Part shown: in pieces, positions 37,575 to 46,747 of the stretch
Position numbering within the stretch: position 1 is the stretch's first letter
Layout: each line of letters opens with the position of its first letter
NCBI GenBank assembly: GCA_013215295.1
Contig: JABSOZ010000004.1
Location: 124,001 to 188,000, forward strand
Origin: Colwellia sp.
Lineage (GTDB): Bacteria > Pseudomonadota > Gammaproteobacteria > Enterobacterales > Alteromonadaceae
Direction of reading: 5' to 3'
Length of the DNA stretch: 64,000 nt
Notes under the pieces: model-generated
Databases searched by the model: none
Told to the model about the DNA's origin: nothing
Seen by the model: the letters and a program-made list of their open reading frames with translations, nothing else
Made by a program: the position numbers and the translations under genes

Positions 37575-38555
37575 TTAGGCTTTAGAAAGGCGCTTTAATA
37601 AAACCTGCTCTATGACACTAATTCGAACAGACAATTCAGCAATGCTATTTATTGCCACATTCAATTGCCCATTAACAGCAAAGTCGTCTTCATTCATACT
37701 TTTATTGCTTGAAACAATATCTTCTTTCAACGAGCCTAATTTATCGGTAATACTTTGAGTGAAGTCTAAAATTTCACTTGAAAACTCTTCTTGATACTTC
37801 GCATTTTCTCTAGATTCGGTATCCGTGACTAAAGTGAATGACTCATTATCAGCGTCGACACCATCAACAAATAACTTACATTCACATTCATTGTGTGGAA
37901 ATAGGCTCAAATTCGGCGTTAAGGTAAAAGCATAAGTACCGTCGCCTATACCTGCATCAGTAAGATCTTGTCGGTATTCGTTAGCTAACCCACAGGCAAC
38001 AACCGTGTCACCACATCTAATTTCTATTTTTGCCCGATAAGTGCTATTTTCAGGGTTGAATACCCACCCTGCGACTTTATCAATAGCGCTCTGGTCAAGT
38101 TGAATTCTAAAGTGTTCAATCTTCGCCTGAGCCAACTCCTCTTCCTCTTCAATCTTCGCCTGAGCTAGCTCCTCTTCTTCAATCTTCGCCTGAACTAACT
38201 TCTCTTCCTCTTCAATCTTCGCCTGAACGATCTCATATGGCAGTTCAGTTTCTGCTTTAATGCCATCGATATAAATATCAACTGTAGAAAAAGCAATACT
38301 AACAGGGTTATTATCAGGCGTGATGGTAAAAGAATAATGGCCGTTGCCAATCTTAGCGTCTAATAAATCTTGACGAAAACCATCGGCAATAGACGACCAT
38401 AAAACAGTATCCCCCGTGCGAACTTCAACTTTAGCGCTCTTACTTTTCTTAGCTGTATTATAAGCCCAACCAGATATTTTCTCAGAATTAAGACAGTCTA
38501 CATTCCATTTGTATTTTGCAAGCTTGTTGTCTTTATTTCTTAATCTACTTAACAT
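37575..38555 (-). CDS. Two beta-sandwich modules joined by Glu-rich repeat linker
   Basis: Unrecognised 326-aa protein. Two copies of a beta-rich module (about residues 14-105 and 145-235) share the pattern GW-[AV]-[YF]-N, an Arg-x-GDTV strand, A-x-x-[FY]RQDL-x-DA and IG-[ND]-G-x-Y-[AS]-F. Between them is a repeated Lys/Glu-rich linker based on QAKIEEEELA. A C-terminal helical tail (about 250-326) has heptad-like Leu/Ile spacing and may oligomerise. There is no signal peptide or enzymatic motif. The related module in the neighbouring GT4 suggests a non-catalytic glycan-binding or scaffold role, which is inference. It lies 31 bp upstream of that GT4 gene. Confidence 0.6.
   Translation of the reverse strand: MLSRLRNKDNKLAKYKWNVDCLNSEKISGWAYNTAKKSKSAKVEVRTGDTVLWSSIADGFRQDLLDAKIGNGHYSFTITPDNNPVSIAFSTVDIYIDGIKAETELPYEIVQAKIEEEEKLVQAKIEEEELAQAKIEEEEELAQAKIEHFRIQLDQSAIDKVAGWVFNPENSTYRAKIEIRCGDTVVACGLANEYRQDLTDAGIGDGTYAFTLTPNLSLFPHNECECKLFVDGVDADNESFTLVTDTESRENAKYQEEFSSEILDFTQSITDKLGSLKEDIVSSNKSMNEDDFAVNGQLNVAINSIAELSVRISVIEQVLLKRLSKA
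38115..38226. repeat. In-frame tandem repeat, 33/30/33-bp units
   Basis: Three full units start at 38115, 38148 and 38178, and a partial fourth at 38211. Each begins with TTCAATCTTCGCCTGA on the plus strand. Units are 33, 30 and 33 bp, all multiples of three, so length changes keep frame. They encode the Gln-Ala-Lys-Ile-Glu-rich linker of the double-module protein. Such repeats can expand or contract by slippage. Confidence 0.85.
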
Positions 38556-38567
38556 TTCAATTTCTCT

Positions 38568-39029
38568 TTATTTAAGATCTTCGCCAAAATACCATTTACT
38601 GTGCAAATGTACGTTTGAATGAGCTAACAGTTCTTCTTTCGACAACCAAATATATTTTTGATGCTGTGAATGAGGCAATTTTTCAATATTGATATTTTCT
38701 AATATTTTATAACCCAATACTACATAATGTGTTGAAATTTTATCGTCAAATACACAATCTTCATAAAAATGTTCATATACACCGAGATGCTGGGCATTAC
38801 CTCTAATAGAATCGATACCTAATTCTTCTTTAGCTAATCTTATAAAAGCATTATCTAACGTTTCATTTTTTAAAACGCGTCCGCCAGGTACAAACCAAAA
38901 GCCCTTCGCTGGTTTATTATTTCGTAAACCCAACAAATATTGACCTTGATTATTTTCAATAATTAAATCAATAGAAATTAAGGGAGTAGCGTCAATAACT
39001 TGTTCAAATACATTTTTATCTAGAAACAT
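38568..39029 (-). CDS. GDP-mannose mannosyl hydrolase (Nudix, WcaH/NudD-like)
   Basis: Nudix hydrolase of the GDP-mannose mannosyl hydrolase group, which splits GDP-mannose or GDP-glucose to GDP and sugar and often sits in colanic-acid-type clusters. The sequence shows TPLISIDLIIENNQGQYLLG, WFVPGGRVLKNET, and a Nudix helix of the form LDNAFIRLAKEELGI. The standard REUxEE box is altered to RLAKEEL, as is known for this family. I chose ATG 39029 (153 aa) because family members start MFL just before this region; the frame is open to TTG 39041. It lies 64 bp downstream of fcl. Confidence 0.85.
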   Translation of the reverse strand: MFLDKNVFEQVIDATPLISIDLIIENNQGQYLLGLRNNKPAKGFWFVPGGRVLKNETLDNAFIRLAKEELGIDSIRGNAQHLGVYEHFYEDCVFDDKISTHYVVLGYKILENINIEKLPHSQHQKYIWLSKEELLAHSNVHLHSKWYFGEDLK

Positions 39030-39093
39030 AACATAAACCAACTAACCATGAAAATTTAAGACACATAAAGCATACTTAAAACCTGTTCAATTT

Positions 39094-40053
39094 TTAACTT
39101 CTAAAGTTGTTTTGATTTTCTAAAAACCACTGGTAACTATTCGTTAAACCGTCTTCTAAAGAATAACTATACTTCCAACCCAAACTTGCAAGCCTATCAA
39201 CATTCATTAATTTTCTTGGTGCTCCATCAGGCTTACTTGGATCCCATACTATATTACCTTCAAAACCGGTAACTTTAGCCACTGTCTCAACTAATTCACG
39301 AATAGTACAATCTACTCCTGTACCTACATTTATATGGCTCAGCATAGTAGAGGTGTTAGCGTCATAAATTGCTTTGTCTAAATCCATAACATGAATAGAA
39401 GCAGCGGCCATATCGTTAACATGTAAAAATTCACGCATAGGTTTACCACTACCCCATGCAATAACTTCTGAATCGTTATTTAACTTAGCTTCATGAAAAC
39501 GGCGTAATAACGCAGGAATAACATGTGAATTTTCAGGATGAAAGTTATCATGCGGGCCATACAAGTTAGTAGGCATAACGCTACGGTAGTCTCGTCCGTA
39601 CTGACGGTTATACGATTCACATAACTTAATACCCGCTATTTTAGCAACAGCATAAGGTTCATTAGTTTCTTCCAATGTACCTGTAAGCAAAGCAGTTTCT
39701 TGCATTGGTTGTTCTGCAAGTTTTGGATAAATACATGAAGAACCTAAAAACAGTAATTGTTGAATACCCGCTAAATGTGCTGAATGAATAATGTTACATT
39801 CAATCATCAGATTTTCATAAATAAAATCAGCAGGGAAAGTGTTATTTGCGTGTATACCTCCTACTTTAGCTGCGGCTAAATAGACCTCATCGATATTTTC
39901 GGTGTCAAAGAAGTCACGGACCGCTTGCTGATTAGTTAAATCAAGTTCGCTACGAGTACGAGTAACCACTTCAACATTCTTTTGATCTTCTAGTTGGCGA
40001 ACAATCGAAGAGCCAACCATGCCACGGTGACCAGCTACAAATATTTTTTTCAT
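39094..40053 (-). CDS. fcl: GDP-L-fucose synthase
   Basis: Bifunctional 3,5-epimerase/4-reductase that converts GDP-4-keto-6-deoxymannose, the product of Gmd, to GDP-L-fucose with NADPH. It is an extended SDR protein of about 320 aa: [15 protein letters not shown] dinucleotide site, [18 protein letters not shown] (catalytic Ser/Cys), [10 protein letters not shown] (Tyr-x3-Lys) and [20 protein letters not shown] chose ATG 40053; the frame is open to 40179, but the extra 42 residues are not part of the family. Gmd lies 5.6 kb away in the same strand with unrelated genes between. Confidence 0.95.
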   Translation of the reverse strand: MKKIFVAGHRGMVGSSIVRQLEDQKNVEVVTRTRSELDLTNQQAVRDFFDTENIDEVYLAAAKVGGIHANNTFPADFIYENLMIECNIIHSAHLAGIQQLLFLGSSCIYPKLAEQPMQETALLTGTLEETNEPYAVAKIAGIKLCESYNRQYGRDYRSVMPTNLYGPHDNFHPENSHVIPALLRRFHEAKLNNDSEVIAWGSGKPMREFLHVNDMAAASIHVMDLDKAIYDANTSTMLSHINVGTGVDCTIRELVETVAKVTGFEGNIVWDPSKPDGAPRKLMNVDRLASLGWKYSYSLEDGLTNSYQWFLENQNNFRS

Positions 40054-40201
40054 TAATACTTCCATTATATATTTTAAAATGAGATGACTTGGAGTAGCCA
40101 CAATCCAAACTGTCAATACAATCTGATAAATTGCTAATCCCAAACCAAGTCTGACTGACTTTTTACATATCAATACCAAGGGAATGACTTGTATCTTATG
40201 T

Positions 40202-41155
40202 TCAGAGTATTATTTTTTTGTCATCCCACACAGCATACCCTATACCTGTAGCCCCGAATCCGTTTCCATTATAGAACAGATATTTTTTACCACCTACTTG
40301 AGTTATACAAGGATATGTTTGCATGGTACTATCCCAACCTGATTCGCTGTACGTAATTCCCGATTGATTATCCATACGCTCCCAATGTATAGCGTCTTTA
40401 GATTGCGCTCGACCGATTTTATAAGCATCCGCACCATCTCTAAAATCTCGACTTCCGCGATATGCAAACCACATATGATAAATCCCATTAGTACCTAATA
40501 TAACCGTTGCCCGTGCCGTAGATTCTTCATTATTTGCTGGTATAATACAAACCTGATTTTTACGTTCCCAATCAATACCGTTAGTGGACGAAGCATATTT
40601 GATTACATACAACGGCTCAACACCAGAATCTAAAGTAATAAAACCTGTACTACTGGCATACCACATATGCCAAACTTCATCAGACTCTCGCATGATCCAA
40701 GGTGACGCTGTAAAATAAGGTTCAAATCGATTTCGATCTACCAATGCCCCAGGAAATGGTCGGTAAAAGGAGGCTCCTTGATCGTCACTTATGGCTAATC
40801 CAATAGCGTTACGATATGGAACGGACACACTTGGATTCCACCCTACATAATAAAGATACAATTGTTTCCCTACGGGCACGACACAACAAGGCATAATCCC
40901 TCCGTCGTCAAATGTCCCTAAATCTCCTAAATGCATTATTGACGTTTTATGCACATACTTAATTTTTGACGGGTCTTTTGCATCAACATCAAAGTAAGTC
41001 AATATACTCTGACCTTTATTATTACGAGGCGCATAAAAAACCCGAATTGTACTATCATCTAATACATACACTGTAGGCACACAAGAGTGCGATTTTACCC
41101 AGGGTATATCGTGATCTTCAACATTGAAAATCAAACCCTTTTTAATCCAACTCAT
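40202..41155 (-). CDS. Five-bladed beta-propeller, GH43/GH130-like protein
   Basis: Predicted five-bladed beta-propeller of 317 aa, similar to uncharacterised glycoside hydrolase family 43/130-like proteins of capsule clusters. Recurrent blades end in patterns such as [44 protein letters not shown] and [11 protein letters not shown]. Acidic residues in [11 protein letters not shown] and [11 protein letters not shown] could be catalytic. There is no signal peptide, so it may act in the cytoplasm on activated or lipid-linked sugars. Whether it is a hydrolase, phosphorylase or transferase cannot be decided from sequence. Confidence 0.6.
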   Translation of the reverse strand: MSWIKKGLIFNVEDHDIPWVKSHSCVPTVYVLDDSTIRVFYAPRNNKGQSILTYFDVDAKDPSKIKYVHKTSIMHLGDLGTFDDGGIMPCCVVPVGKQLYLYYVGWNPSVSVPYRNAIGLAISDDQGASFYRPFPGALVDRNRFEPYFTASPWIMRESDEVWHMWYASSTGFITLDSGVEPLYVIKYASSTNGIDWERKNQVCIIPANNEESTARATVILGTNGIYHMWFAYRGSRDFRDGADAYKIGRAQSKDAIHWERMDNQSGITYSESGWDSTMQTYPCITQVGGKKYLFYNGNGFGATGIGYAVWDDKKIIL

Positions 41156-41194
41156 AAGCTATTTATCCCTAAGGATTCCACAAGAATAAGTAGA

Positions 41195-42883
41195 CTATTG
41201 GTTAGGTTCATTACTAAAATTCGCATTAAAAATACGTTTCAACTCTTCTTTATTTTCATTACAAACAATCGAAACACACTTTTCAGGGCTAGTCATATAG
41301 GGATTACTCACCTGCGGAGTAAGCTTAAGTTTTCTCTCAAAAATGCTCTCGATGTTATTTTGTAAGTCTTGCAATGAATTTTCGTATCCAATGTTATGGG
41401 TTATAAAACGTTTGAGGTGTTTTTCACAATATTCTTTTTCCAGAGCTAATACTTTATAAGCTTGGTTAAGCGCTTTTTCGCTCACCTGTACTTTAAAATT
41501 CGGTGTAATATTTAATGCATTCACAATTTCACTCCCCCATAAACCAGACTCAGTAGCAACAGCCAAAGAGTAACTTTGAGCAAACATATCTTCTCGCTCC
41601 ATATAGATCACTTGGTCGAAGTCAAAATAATCAAATATGTCTATTCCAAAATCCTGCTTCCAAGTAATTACTTGGTTAACATGAAAATGTAACCCTAAAG
41701 CGTCGCAATCTGTAAATGCTTCATTTTTAAGAAAATCCAGATATTCTATTACGGAATCCTTTTGCTTTGTCTTATCGAACGCCTCAACAAATTTTTTGTG
41801 AAGCCATTCTCTGCGAATGCTCTCACCAAAATACGGGTTTAATAAATAACTCAACAAAGTTGAACCAACGCGTGGAGTAGATAAAATCGCCACCTTGATT
41901 GATTTCGGTCTATGACTGTGGCTACTATCAATCAAATTTGAGATATCTTTATTAAAAATATCGCTGATATAATCCAAAGCAACTTCTTTACATTGCCTTT
42001 GATTATATATCGGACGATGAATTATGTAATCGCCTCTTAGCGCTCGAAAATCCTGCTGTTCTTTTCTAACATAATCGTTAACTATCGGGTTGTTCTCGAA
42101 CACAAAGTTATCTGTTTTTTCCCACAATGAAGCATGGTTAAACCGTTTTGTTATCCCACAATGGTAACCTGTTCCATCATGCCCATTGTTTTGTACTAAT
42201 GAAAAGCGTGGGTAAATAGTCGATGTATTATAAACCGTTTGCCAAAACATACAACGAACGTCACCTGCATCTAATGAGCCTTCTATTTCTTTTTTGACCA
42301 TATTCAATACATCATCGCCAAATTCACACAATACATTTTCATCTTCTAAACTGTCAAAATCGGCTTGACTTATTTCCTTATTTAACAATTCTACTGTGCG
42401 TTCATATAAGCCAGAACCCCAGCCGCAAAATCGATTCATTACATAAAAATCACTATCAATATGACCAGCAATATTCAATGGTGGGCTATATCCGGAAATA
42501 CTAGTTACTGAAGGGGTATTATAATAAAAGTCTAGTGCACTGTTCATGAAAGCTAAAAAACCAGGTGCAGTTTCAATATCGTCTTCAACGAAAATTGTTT
42601 TTTTGAATATTCGAACTAATTGCGTTACAGCTTGAAGGGCGTTGCCTACTCCACCGAAATTGTGAGGTCGTTCAATAATTGTAAGCGTTCTAAAACCTTG
42701 AATACTTTTTGCATAAAGTCGAACCTTGCTTACTAAGTCTACATCGTCCACATTACTTGCAGCATCGCTATATATAATAAGATTTGTATGACAGGCTAAG
42801 GTGTTTTTTTGAAGTGCTTCAATAGTCACTTTAAAATGAGTTAGACGGGTATATACCGAAACGCCTAATGGGGCTAATATCAT
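41195..42883 (-). CDS. Glycosyltransferase-sulfotransferase (Stf0-like) fusion
   Basis: Two catalytic domains appear in one 562-aa chain. Residues about 1-280 are a GT-A glycosyltransferase (MILAPLGVSVYTRLTHF, NLIIYSDAA, IFVEDDIETAPGFLAFM with the DDxE metal site, and SISGYSPPL). Residues about 335-545 are an Stf0-type sulfotransferase with 5'-PSB VAILSTPRVGSTLLSYLLN and a 3'-PSB-like YMEREDMFAQSYSLAVATE. Stf0 proteins transfer sulfate from PAPS to sugars such as trehalose. The fusion suggests that one protein adds a sugar and sulfates it or its neighbour. I chose ATG 42883 (AAAGGA 6 bp upstream); the frame is open to GTG 42910. Confidence 0.8.
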   Translation of the reverse strand: MILAPLGVSVYTRLTHFKVTIEALQKNTLACHTNLIIYSDAASNVDDVDLVSKVRLYAKSIQGFRTLTIIERPHNFGGVGNALQAVTQLVRIFKKTIFVEDDIETAPGFLAFMNSALDFYYNTPSVTSISGYSPPLNIAGHIDSDFYVMNRFCGWGSGLYERTVELLNKEISQADFDSLEDENVLCEFGDDVLNMVKKEIEGSLDAGDVRCMFWQTVYNTSTIYPRFSLVQNNGHDGTGYHCGITKRFNHASLWEKTDNFVFENNPIVNDYVRKEQQDFRALRGDYIIHRPIYNQRQCKEVALDYISDIFNKDISNLIDSSHSHRPKSIKVAILSTPRVGSTLLSYLLNPYFGESIRREWLHKKFVEAFDKTKQKDSVIEYLDFLKNEAFTDCDALGLHFHVNQVITWKQDFGIDIFDYFDFDQVIYMEREDMFAQSYSLAVATESGLWGSEIVNALNITPNFKVQVSEKALNQAYKVLALEKEYCEKHLKRFITHNIGYENSLQDLQNNIESIFERKLKLTPQVSNPYMTSPEKCVSIVCNENKEELKRIFNANFSNEPNQ

Positions 42884-42980
42884 GTTTTTTCCTTTTTCTG
42901 GGAGATTCACTAATAGCTCCTTTGAAATCTATTGCTGTTTTCATGCGTATTACATGGTTTTAGCTATCACAGTGAGAAAG

Positions 42981-43006
42981 GTCAAATAGGAAGACAACTT
43001 CTTTGA
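42981..43006. terminator. Weak hairpin after the acetyltransferase gene
   Basis: Arms GTCAAA/TTTGAC and inner GAAG/CTTC surround loop ACAA, with a three-base bulge (TAG). On the minus strand it lies 36 bp after the hexapeptide acetyltransferase stop and before the GT-sulfotransferase start. The following tract is not T-rich, so terminator function is uncertain. Confidence 0.3.
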
Positions 43007-43042
43007 CATTTCTAGGAGTGGCCAGTTGTGCAGCATTTCCCC

Positions 43043-43699
43043 TTAGTAAACTTTAAAACTTTTGTTGTTTTTTAAGATCGCGGGGTTACCAACATATACA
43101 CCCCAATCGACAGTGTTTTTAGTAATACATGCGCCCATTCCGACCAATGTCCCTTTAGCTAAGTGAATGAAGTCTCTTATTGTTCCATTTACCCCTAAGA
43201 AGCAATACTCTTCAACAATGCAATTCCCTGAAAGTACTACTTGAGAAGTAAAAAAACAGTGATTTTTAATTTCACTATGATGACCAATATGATTACCACT
43301 CCATAAAACAACATTATTGCCAATTTTTGTAAATGGTTGAATAGTATTGTCTTCTAAAATAAAGCAATTATCCCCTATTTCCGTTCCTGGATACACAGTT
43401 GCTCGACTACTAATATAAGAAATAAGTTTATAACCTTTAGCCTTAGTTTGATTATAAATATCCTCTCTAGCCCTATTCATATTCCTAGCCGTCATTGGTA
43501 TGAAAAACTTGTAGTTATCAACACTAAAGGTACTTTCGATACTTTCAAAGGGGATTACAGGCAAGCCTCTGAATGTGAGTTCTTTAATGAAACTGTCGTG
43601 TACAGAAAAAGCAACAACTTCATGTTCAGAATCATGCTCAAGATAAAAATGCGCTAATTCAGCCGTATCCTGAGTCCCGAATATTATAATTTTAGCCAT
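43043..43699 (-). CDS. NeuD/PglD-like hexapeptide acetyltransferase
   Basis: Left-handed beta-helix acyltransferase of 218 aa in the NeuD/PglD/VioB style. The N-terminal Rossmann-like part (KIIIFGTQDTAELAHFYL) is followed by hexapeptide repeats (about residues 95-205) such as IGDNCFILEDNTIQPFTKIG and VEEYCFLGVNG, ending AKGTLVGMGACITKN. The His in GHHSEIKNH is a likely catalytic base. It probably N-acetylates the 4-amino sugar made by the aminotransferase two genes upstream. It overlaps the WbqC gene by 1 bp (ATGA-type junction). Confidence 0.8.
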   Translation of the reverse strand: MAKIIIFGTQDTAELAHFYLEHDSEHEVVAFSVHDSFIKELTFRGLPVIPFESIESTFSVDNYKFFIPMTARNMNRAREDIYNQTKAKGYKLISYISSRATVYPGTEIGDNCFILEDNTIQPFTKIGNNVVLWSGNHIGHHSEIKNHCFFTSQVVLSGNCIVEEYCFLGVNGTIRDFIHLAKGTLVGMGACITKNTVDWGVYVGNPAILKNNKSFKVY

Positions 43700-44397
43700 C
43701 AGTCTAACCTGTAATTTTGAATAAATGCTTCAATATTTTCTCTTGAATTAAACATCAACACGTCTAATATTGATAGCCCTCCAATAAAGTCATGTTCAAA
43801 TTGACGATACATTGGAAGCTCACCACATATAAACTTAAGTTCGATATTATTTTCTAAAAACGACGTTTCATCATAAAGCTTCTTACCACCAGAAGCATTA
43901 ATATAAATTGAAGCATTTTCTTTTAAGCAAATATCTATAATTCTATTTTTCCCTATCAATTCAGAATTTCGATAAATAGTAGATGAAGGGATAATCTCGG
44001 TTGTTATACCCAAATATTGGCAAATAATCTTTAATGCATTCGTTGCATAATCGGAGATGTTATTAGTTTTATAACTAAATATTTTTTCAATCAAGCTACT
44101 CGCCTCATAAAAGTAAGGTGCCTTCTTGTAGTTAATATTAATAGTCTTTAATAATTTCCGATGCCATTCCTGAGATTCAACCATTTTTATTTCATTGATT
44201 TTTCTATTTTGACTGGCTTTTATTAGAGGGACTGAAAACAAAAAAGGTTGTCCATTTACAAGTAAATTATTTCGATTAATCCATCCTTTTTTAATAAAGT
44301 TTACATCATCATAAATTATAAATTTATCAACTGCCTTTATAAGTTGAAAGTAGCCAATATACGGTAAAAAATATGGTTGCATTATTGCTAGCTTCAT
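43699..44397 (-). CDS. WbqC family protein
   Basis: WbqC-like protein of 232 aa, a family found in O-antigen and capsule clusters beside amino-sugar genes. The conserved N-terminal block is LAIMQPYFLPYIGYFQLIKA (about residues 3-22), followed by DDVNFIKKGWINRN and the late ASIYINASGGKKLYDETSF. It is proposed to act with aminotransferases and acyltransferases on nucleotide 4-amino-6-deoxysugars, but the activity is not clearly established. It sits between the DegT-type aminotransferase and the NeuD-like acetyltransferase, with short or overlapping junctions (5 bp and overlap). Confidence 0.87.
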   Translation of the reverse strand: MKLAIMQPYFLPYIGYFQLIKAVDKFIIYDDVNFIKKGWINRNNLLVNGQPFLFSVPLIKASQNRKINEIKMVESQEWHRKLLKTININYKKAPYFYEASSLIEKIFSYKTNNISDYATNALKIICQYLGITTEIIPSSTIYRNSELIGKNRIIDICLKENASIYINASGGKKLYDETSFLENNIELKFICGELPMYRQFEHDFIGGLSILDVLMFNSRENIEAFIQNYRLD

Positions 44398-44402
44398 ATC
44401 AC

Positions 44403-45512
44403 TTATACTTCTGCTATTAATTGGATAACATGTCTTACATTTTCAAAAGATAAATCAGGATAAATAGGTAAACAAATCACAGCTAAAGCTCTTTCATGCG
44501 CTACAGGAAGATTGCTTTTACTTGAAGAAGCATAACCTTCATAAACAGGAAAAGATGACGTTAATGGATAGAAGTATCGCCTCACAAAAAAACCATTGTT
44601 TTTCAATTTTTCATACAGCTCATCACGATCTAACAAATAGCTCGGTTGTACGAATATAGGAAAATAAGCATAATTCTTTTTACTTTGCTTTGAATTTGAC
44701 AAACACTGAATTCCCTGAACACCACCGAGCCCTTGGCGGTACAATTCATCAATCCCTTTTCTTTTATCAATTGCCGTTTCAATATAATTTAATTGAACAA
44801 TGCCTAAAGCAGCATTTATCTCCGGCATTTTTGCATTTAAACCTAAGCCATCAATTTCTAGTTCATTTACAAAACCAAAATTTGTCAATTTTGTTAATTT
44901 GTTTTTTGTTAGTTCATCATGACAAATTATAGCTCCACCTTCGAATGTATTAAAAACCTTAGTGGCATGAAAACTCACAACTGACAAGTCACCAAAATCA
45001 AGTAAACTTCGTCCTTTGTGCTCCACTGCAAAGGCATGCGCAGCATCGTAAATAACTTTAAGGTTATACTTTTTTGCAATATTGTCTATTTCAACTACAT
45101 CACAGGGATTTCCATAGCAATGAACCGCCAATATTGCAGATGTATTGTCAGTAATTGCTTCTTCTATTTTTTTTGGACAAATATTGAGTGTAATGGGATC
45201 AATGTCGACAAATACCGGTGTAAGTTTATTCCAAATAACAGAGTGAGATGTAGCAATGAACGTATAAGGAGTCGTAATAACTTCGCCAGTTAAATTTAAC
45301 GATTGTAAAGCAGTTATCAAAGCTAAAGTCGCATTGCTAAAAAGTACAACTTCTTTAACACCTAGGTAATCTTTTAACGCGCAAGTAAATTGTTCATGAA
45401 AAGGCCCATGATTGGTCAAAATTTTACTGTCCCAAATACTTTCAATATAAGGGAGAAAATCTTCAATCGGAGGAAGTGAAGGTTGTGTTACGAATATTGG
45501 CTTTTTCTTCAT
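44403..45512 (-). CDS. DegT/DnrJ/EryC1 sugar aminotransferase, VioA-like
   Basis: PLP-dependent nucleotide-sugar aminotransferase of 369 aa. The start IFVTQPSLPPIEDFLPYIE closely resembles VioA, which aminates dTDP-4-keto-6-deoxyglucose to dTDP-viosamine (dTDP-Qui4N). Conserved segments are VVLFSNATLALITALQ, GEVITTPYTF, VIYDAAHAF (Asp near the PLP pyridine) and FHATKVFNTFEGG, with the PLP-binding Lys. RmlB, encoded at 61962, makes its likely substrate. GDP-perosamine synthase is an alternative, because Gmd is adjacent. Downstream WbqC and acetyltransferase genes complete an N-acylated amino-sugar module. Confidence 0.85.
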   Translation of the reverse strand: MKKKPIFVTQPSLPPIEDFLPYIESIWDSKILTNHGPFHEQFTCALKDYLGVKEVVLFSNATLALITALQSLNLTGEVITTPYTFIATSHSVIWNKLTPVFVDIDPITLNICPKKIEEAITDNTSAILAVHCYGNPCDVVEIDNIAKKYNLKVIYDAAHAFAVEHKGRSLLDFGDLSVVSFHATKVFNTFEGGAIICHDELTKNKLTKLTNFGFVNELEIDGLGLNAKMPEINAALGIVQLNYIETAIDKRKGIDELYRQGLGGVQGIQCLSNSKQSKKNYAYFPIFVQPSYLLDRDELYEKLKNNGFFVRRYFYPLTSSFPVYEGYASSSKSNLPVAHERALAVICLPIYPDLSFENVRHVIQLIAEV

Positions 45513-45590
45513 TGATATAATTATCAGTATAATTAAGGCTGTTTCACAGACGTAAGTTCATCAAAATCAATAAGTATAAATATAGATTTA

Positions 45591-45623
45591 TAGCATGCCC
45601 CATCTGTGATGGTCGGCATGCTA
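45591..45623. terminator. Strong hairpin downstream of gmd
   Basis: Perfect outer arms TAGCATGCC/GGCATGCTA (9 bp) and inner arms CCATC/GATGG with a TGT loop lie within the 119-bp gap between gmd and the aminotransferase gene. On the minus strand it lies 9 bp after the gmd stop and is followed by TAAATCTATATTTAT, which is AT-rich without a clean T-run. It probably terminates or attenuates transcription, or protects an mRNA end. Confidence 0.5.
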
Positions 45624-45631
45624 ACTAAATT

Positions 45632-46747
45632 TTACTCTTTAGCTACTGAAACATTATAACCATGTTGTTTCAAAATAGCATGTTGCTTGGCTTTACCTAA
45701 ATCATGTTGCACCATTTCAGCACACATTTCTTCAACGGTAATTTCTGGCGTCCAACCTAGCTTAGCTTTTGCTTTGCTAGGGTCGCCTAATAACGTTTCT
45801 ACTTCCGCTGGTCGGAAATAACGTGGGTCTACTTTAACAATTACATCACCAATATTAACGCCGTGTGCATTGTCGCCCTCAATACCAACGACGGTTGCTA
45901 TTTCATTAAGGCCTTCGCCACTAAACTCAAGTCTTATTCCTACTTCTGCGGCAGACATACGTACAAATTCTCGCACTGAAATTTGCTTTCCTGTAGCGAT
46001 AACAAAATCGTCAGCTTCTTCTTGTTGAAGCATCATCCATTGCATGCGAACATAATCTTTAGCATGACCCCAATCACGTAATGCGTCCATATTACCTAGG
46101 TACAAACAAGGTTCGAGACCTTGTGAAATATTAGTAATAGCGCGGGTAATTTTACGCGTAACAAAAGTTTCACCACGGCGTGGTGATTCATGATTAAACA
46201 AAATACCATTACACGCATACATTCCGTATGACTCACGATAATTAACAACAATCCAATAAGCGTACATTTTGGCTACAGCGTATGGTGAGCGAGGGTGGAA
46301 AGGTGTGGTTTCTTTTTGTGGTATTTCTTGCACTTCACCATAAAGCTCTGAAGTAGACGCTTGGTAAAATTTAGTTTTTTTCTCTAAACCTAAAAAGCGA
46401 ATAGCTTCCAACAAACGAAGTGTTCCCATTGCATCAACATCTGCTGTATATTCAGGGCACTCAAAAGATACCGCAACATGAGACTGTGCACCTAAGTTAT
46501 AAACCTCATCAGGTTGAACATCATTTATTATGCGCGTTAGATTAGATGAATCAGTTAAATCCCCATAATGTAGAAAAAACTTAGGATTGTTTTCATGTGC
46601 ATCTTGATAAATATGGTCAACTCGCTCAGTATTCAAAGAAGATGCACGGCGTTTAATACCATGAACTTCATAGCCTTTTTCTAATAATAACTCGGCTAAA
46701 TAAGATCCATCTTGTCCGGTAACGCCGGTGATTAATGCTTTTTTCAT
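45632..46747 (-). CDS. gmd: GDP-mannose 4,6-dehydratase
   Basis: Converts GDP-D-mannose to GDP-4-keto-6-deoxy-D-mannose, the precursor of GDP-L-fucose (via Fcl) and of other 6-deoxy sugars. It is an extended SDR protein of 371 aa with [64 protein letters not shown] (Tyr-x3-Lys), [16 protein letters not shown] and [14 protein letters not shown]. All are hallmark Gmd blocks and the length is standard. The sulfotransferase gene upstream overlaps its start by 4 bp (ATGA), so they are co-translated. A hairpin follows the stop. Confidence 0.97.
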   Translation of the reverse strand: MKKALITGVTGQDGSYLAELLLEKGYEVHGIKRRASSLNTERVDHIYQDAHENNPKFFLHYGDLTDSSNLTRIINDVQPDEVYNLGAQSHVAVSFECPEYTADVDAMGTLRLLEAIRFLGLEKKTKFYQASTSELYGEVQEIPQKETTPFHPRSPYAVAKMYAYWIVVNYRESYGMYACNGILFNHESPRRGETFVTRKITRAITNISQGLEPCLYLGNMDALRDWGHAKDYVRMQWMMLQQEEADDFVIATGKQISVREFVRMSAAEVGIRLEFSGEGLNEIATVVGIEGDNAHGVNIGDVIVKVDPRYFRPAEVETLLGDPSKAKAKLGWTPEITVEEMCAEMVQHDLGKAKQHAILKQHGYNVSVAKE

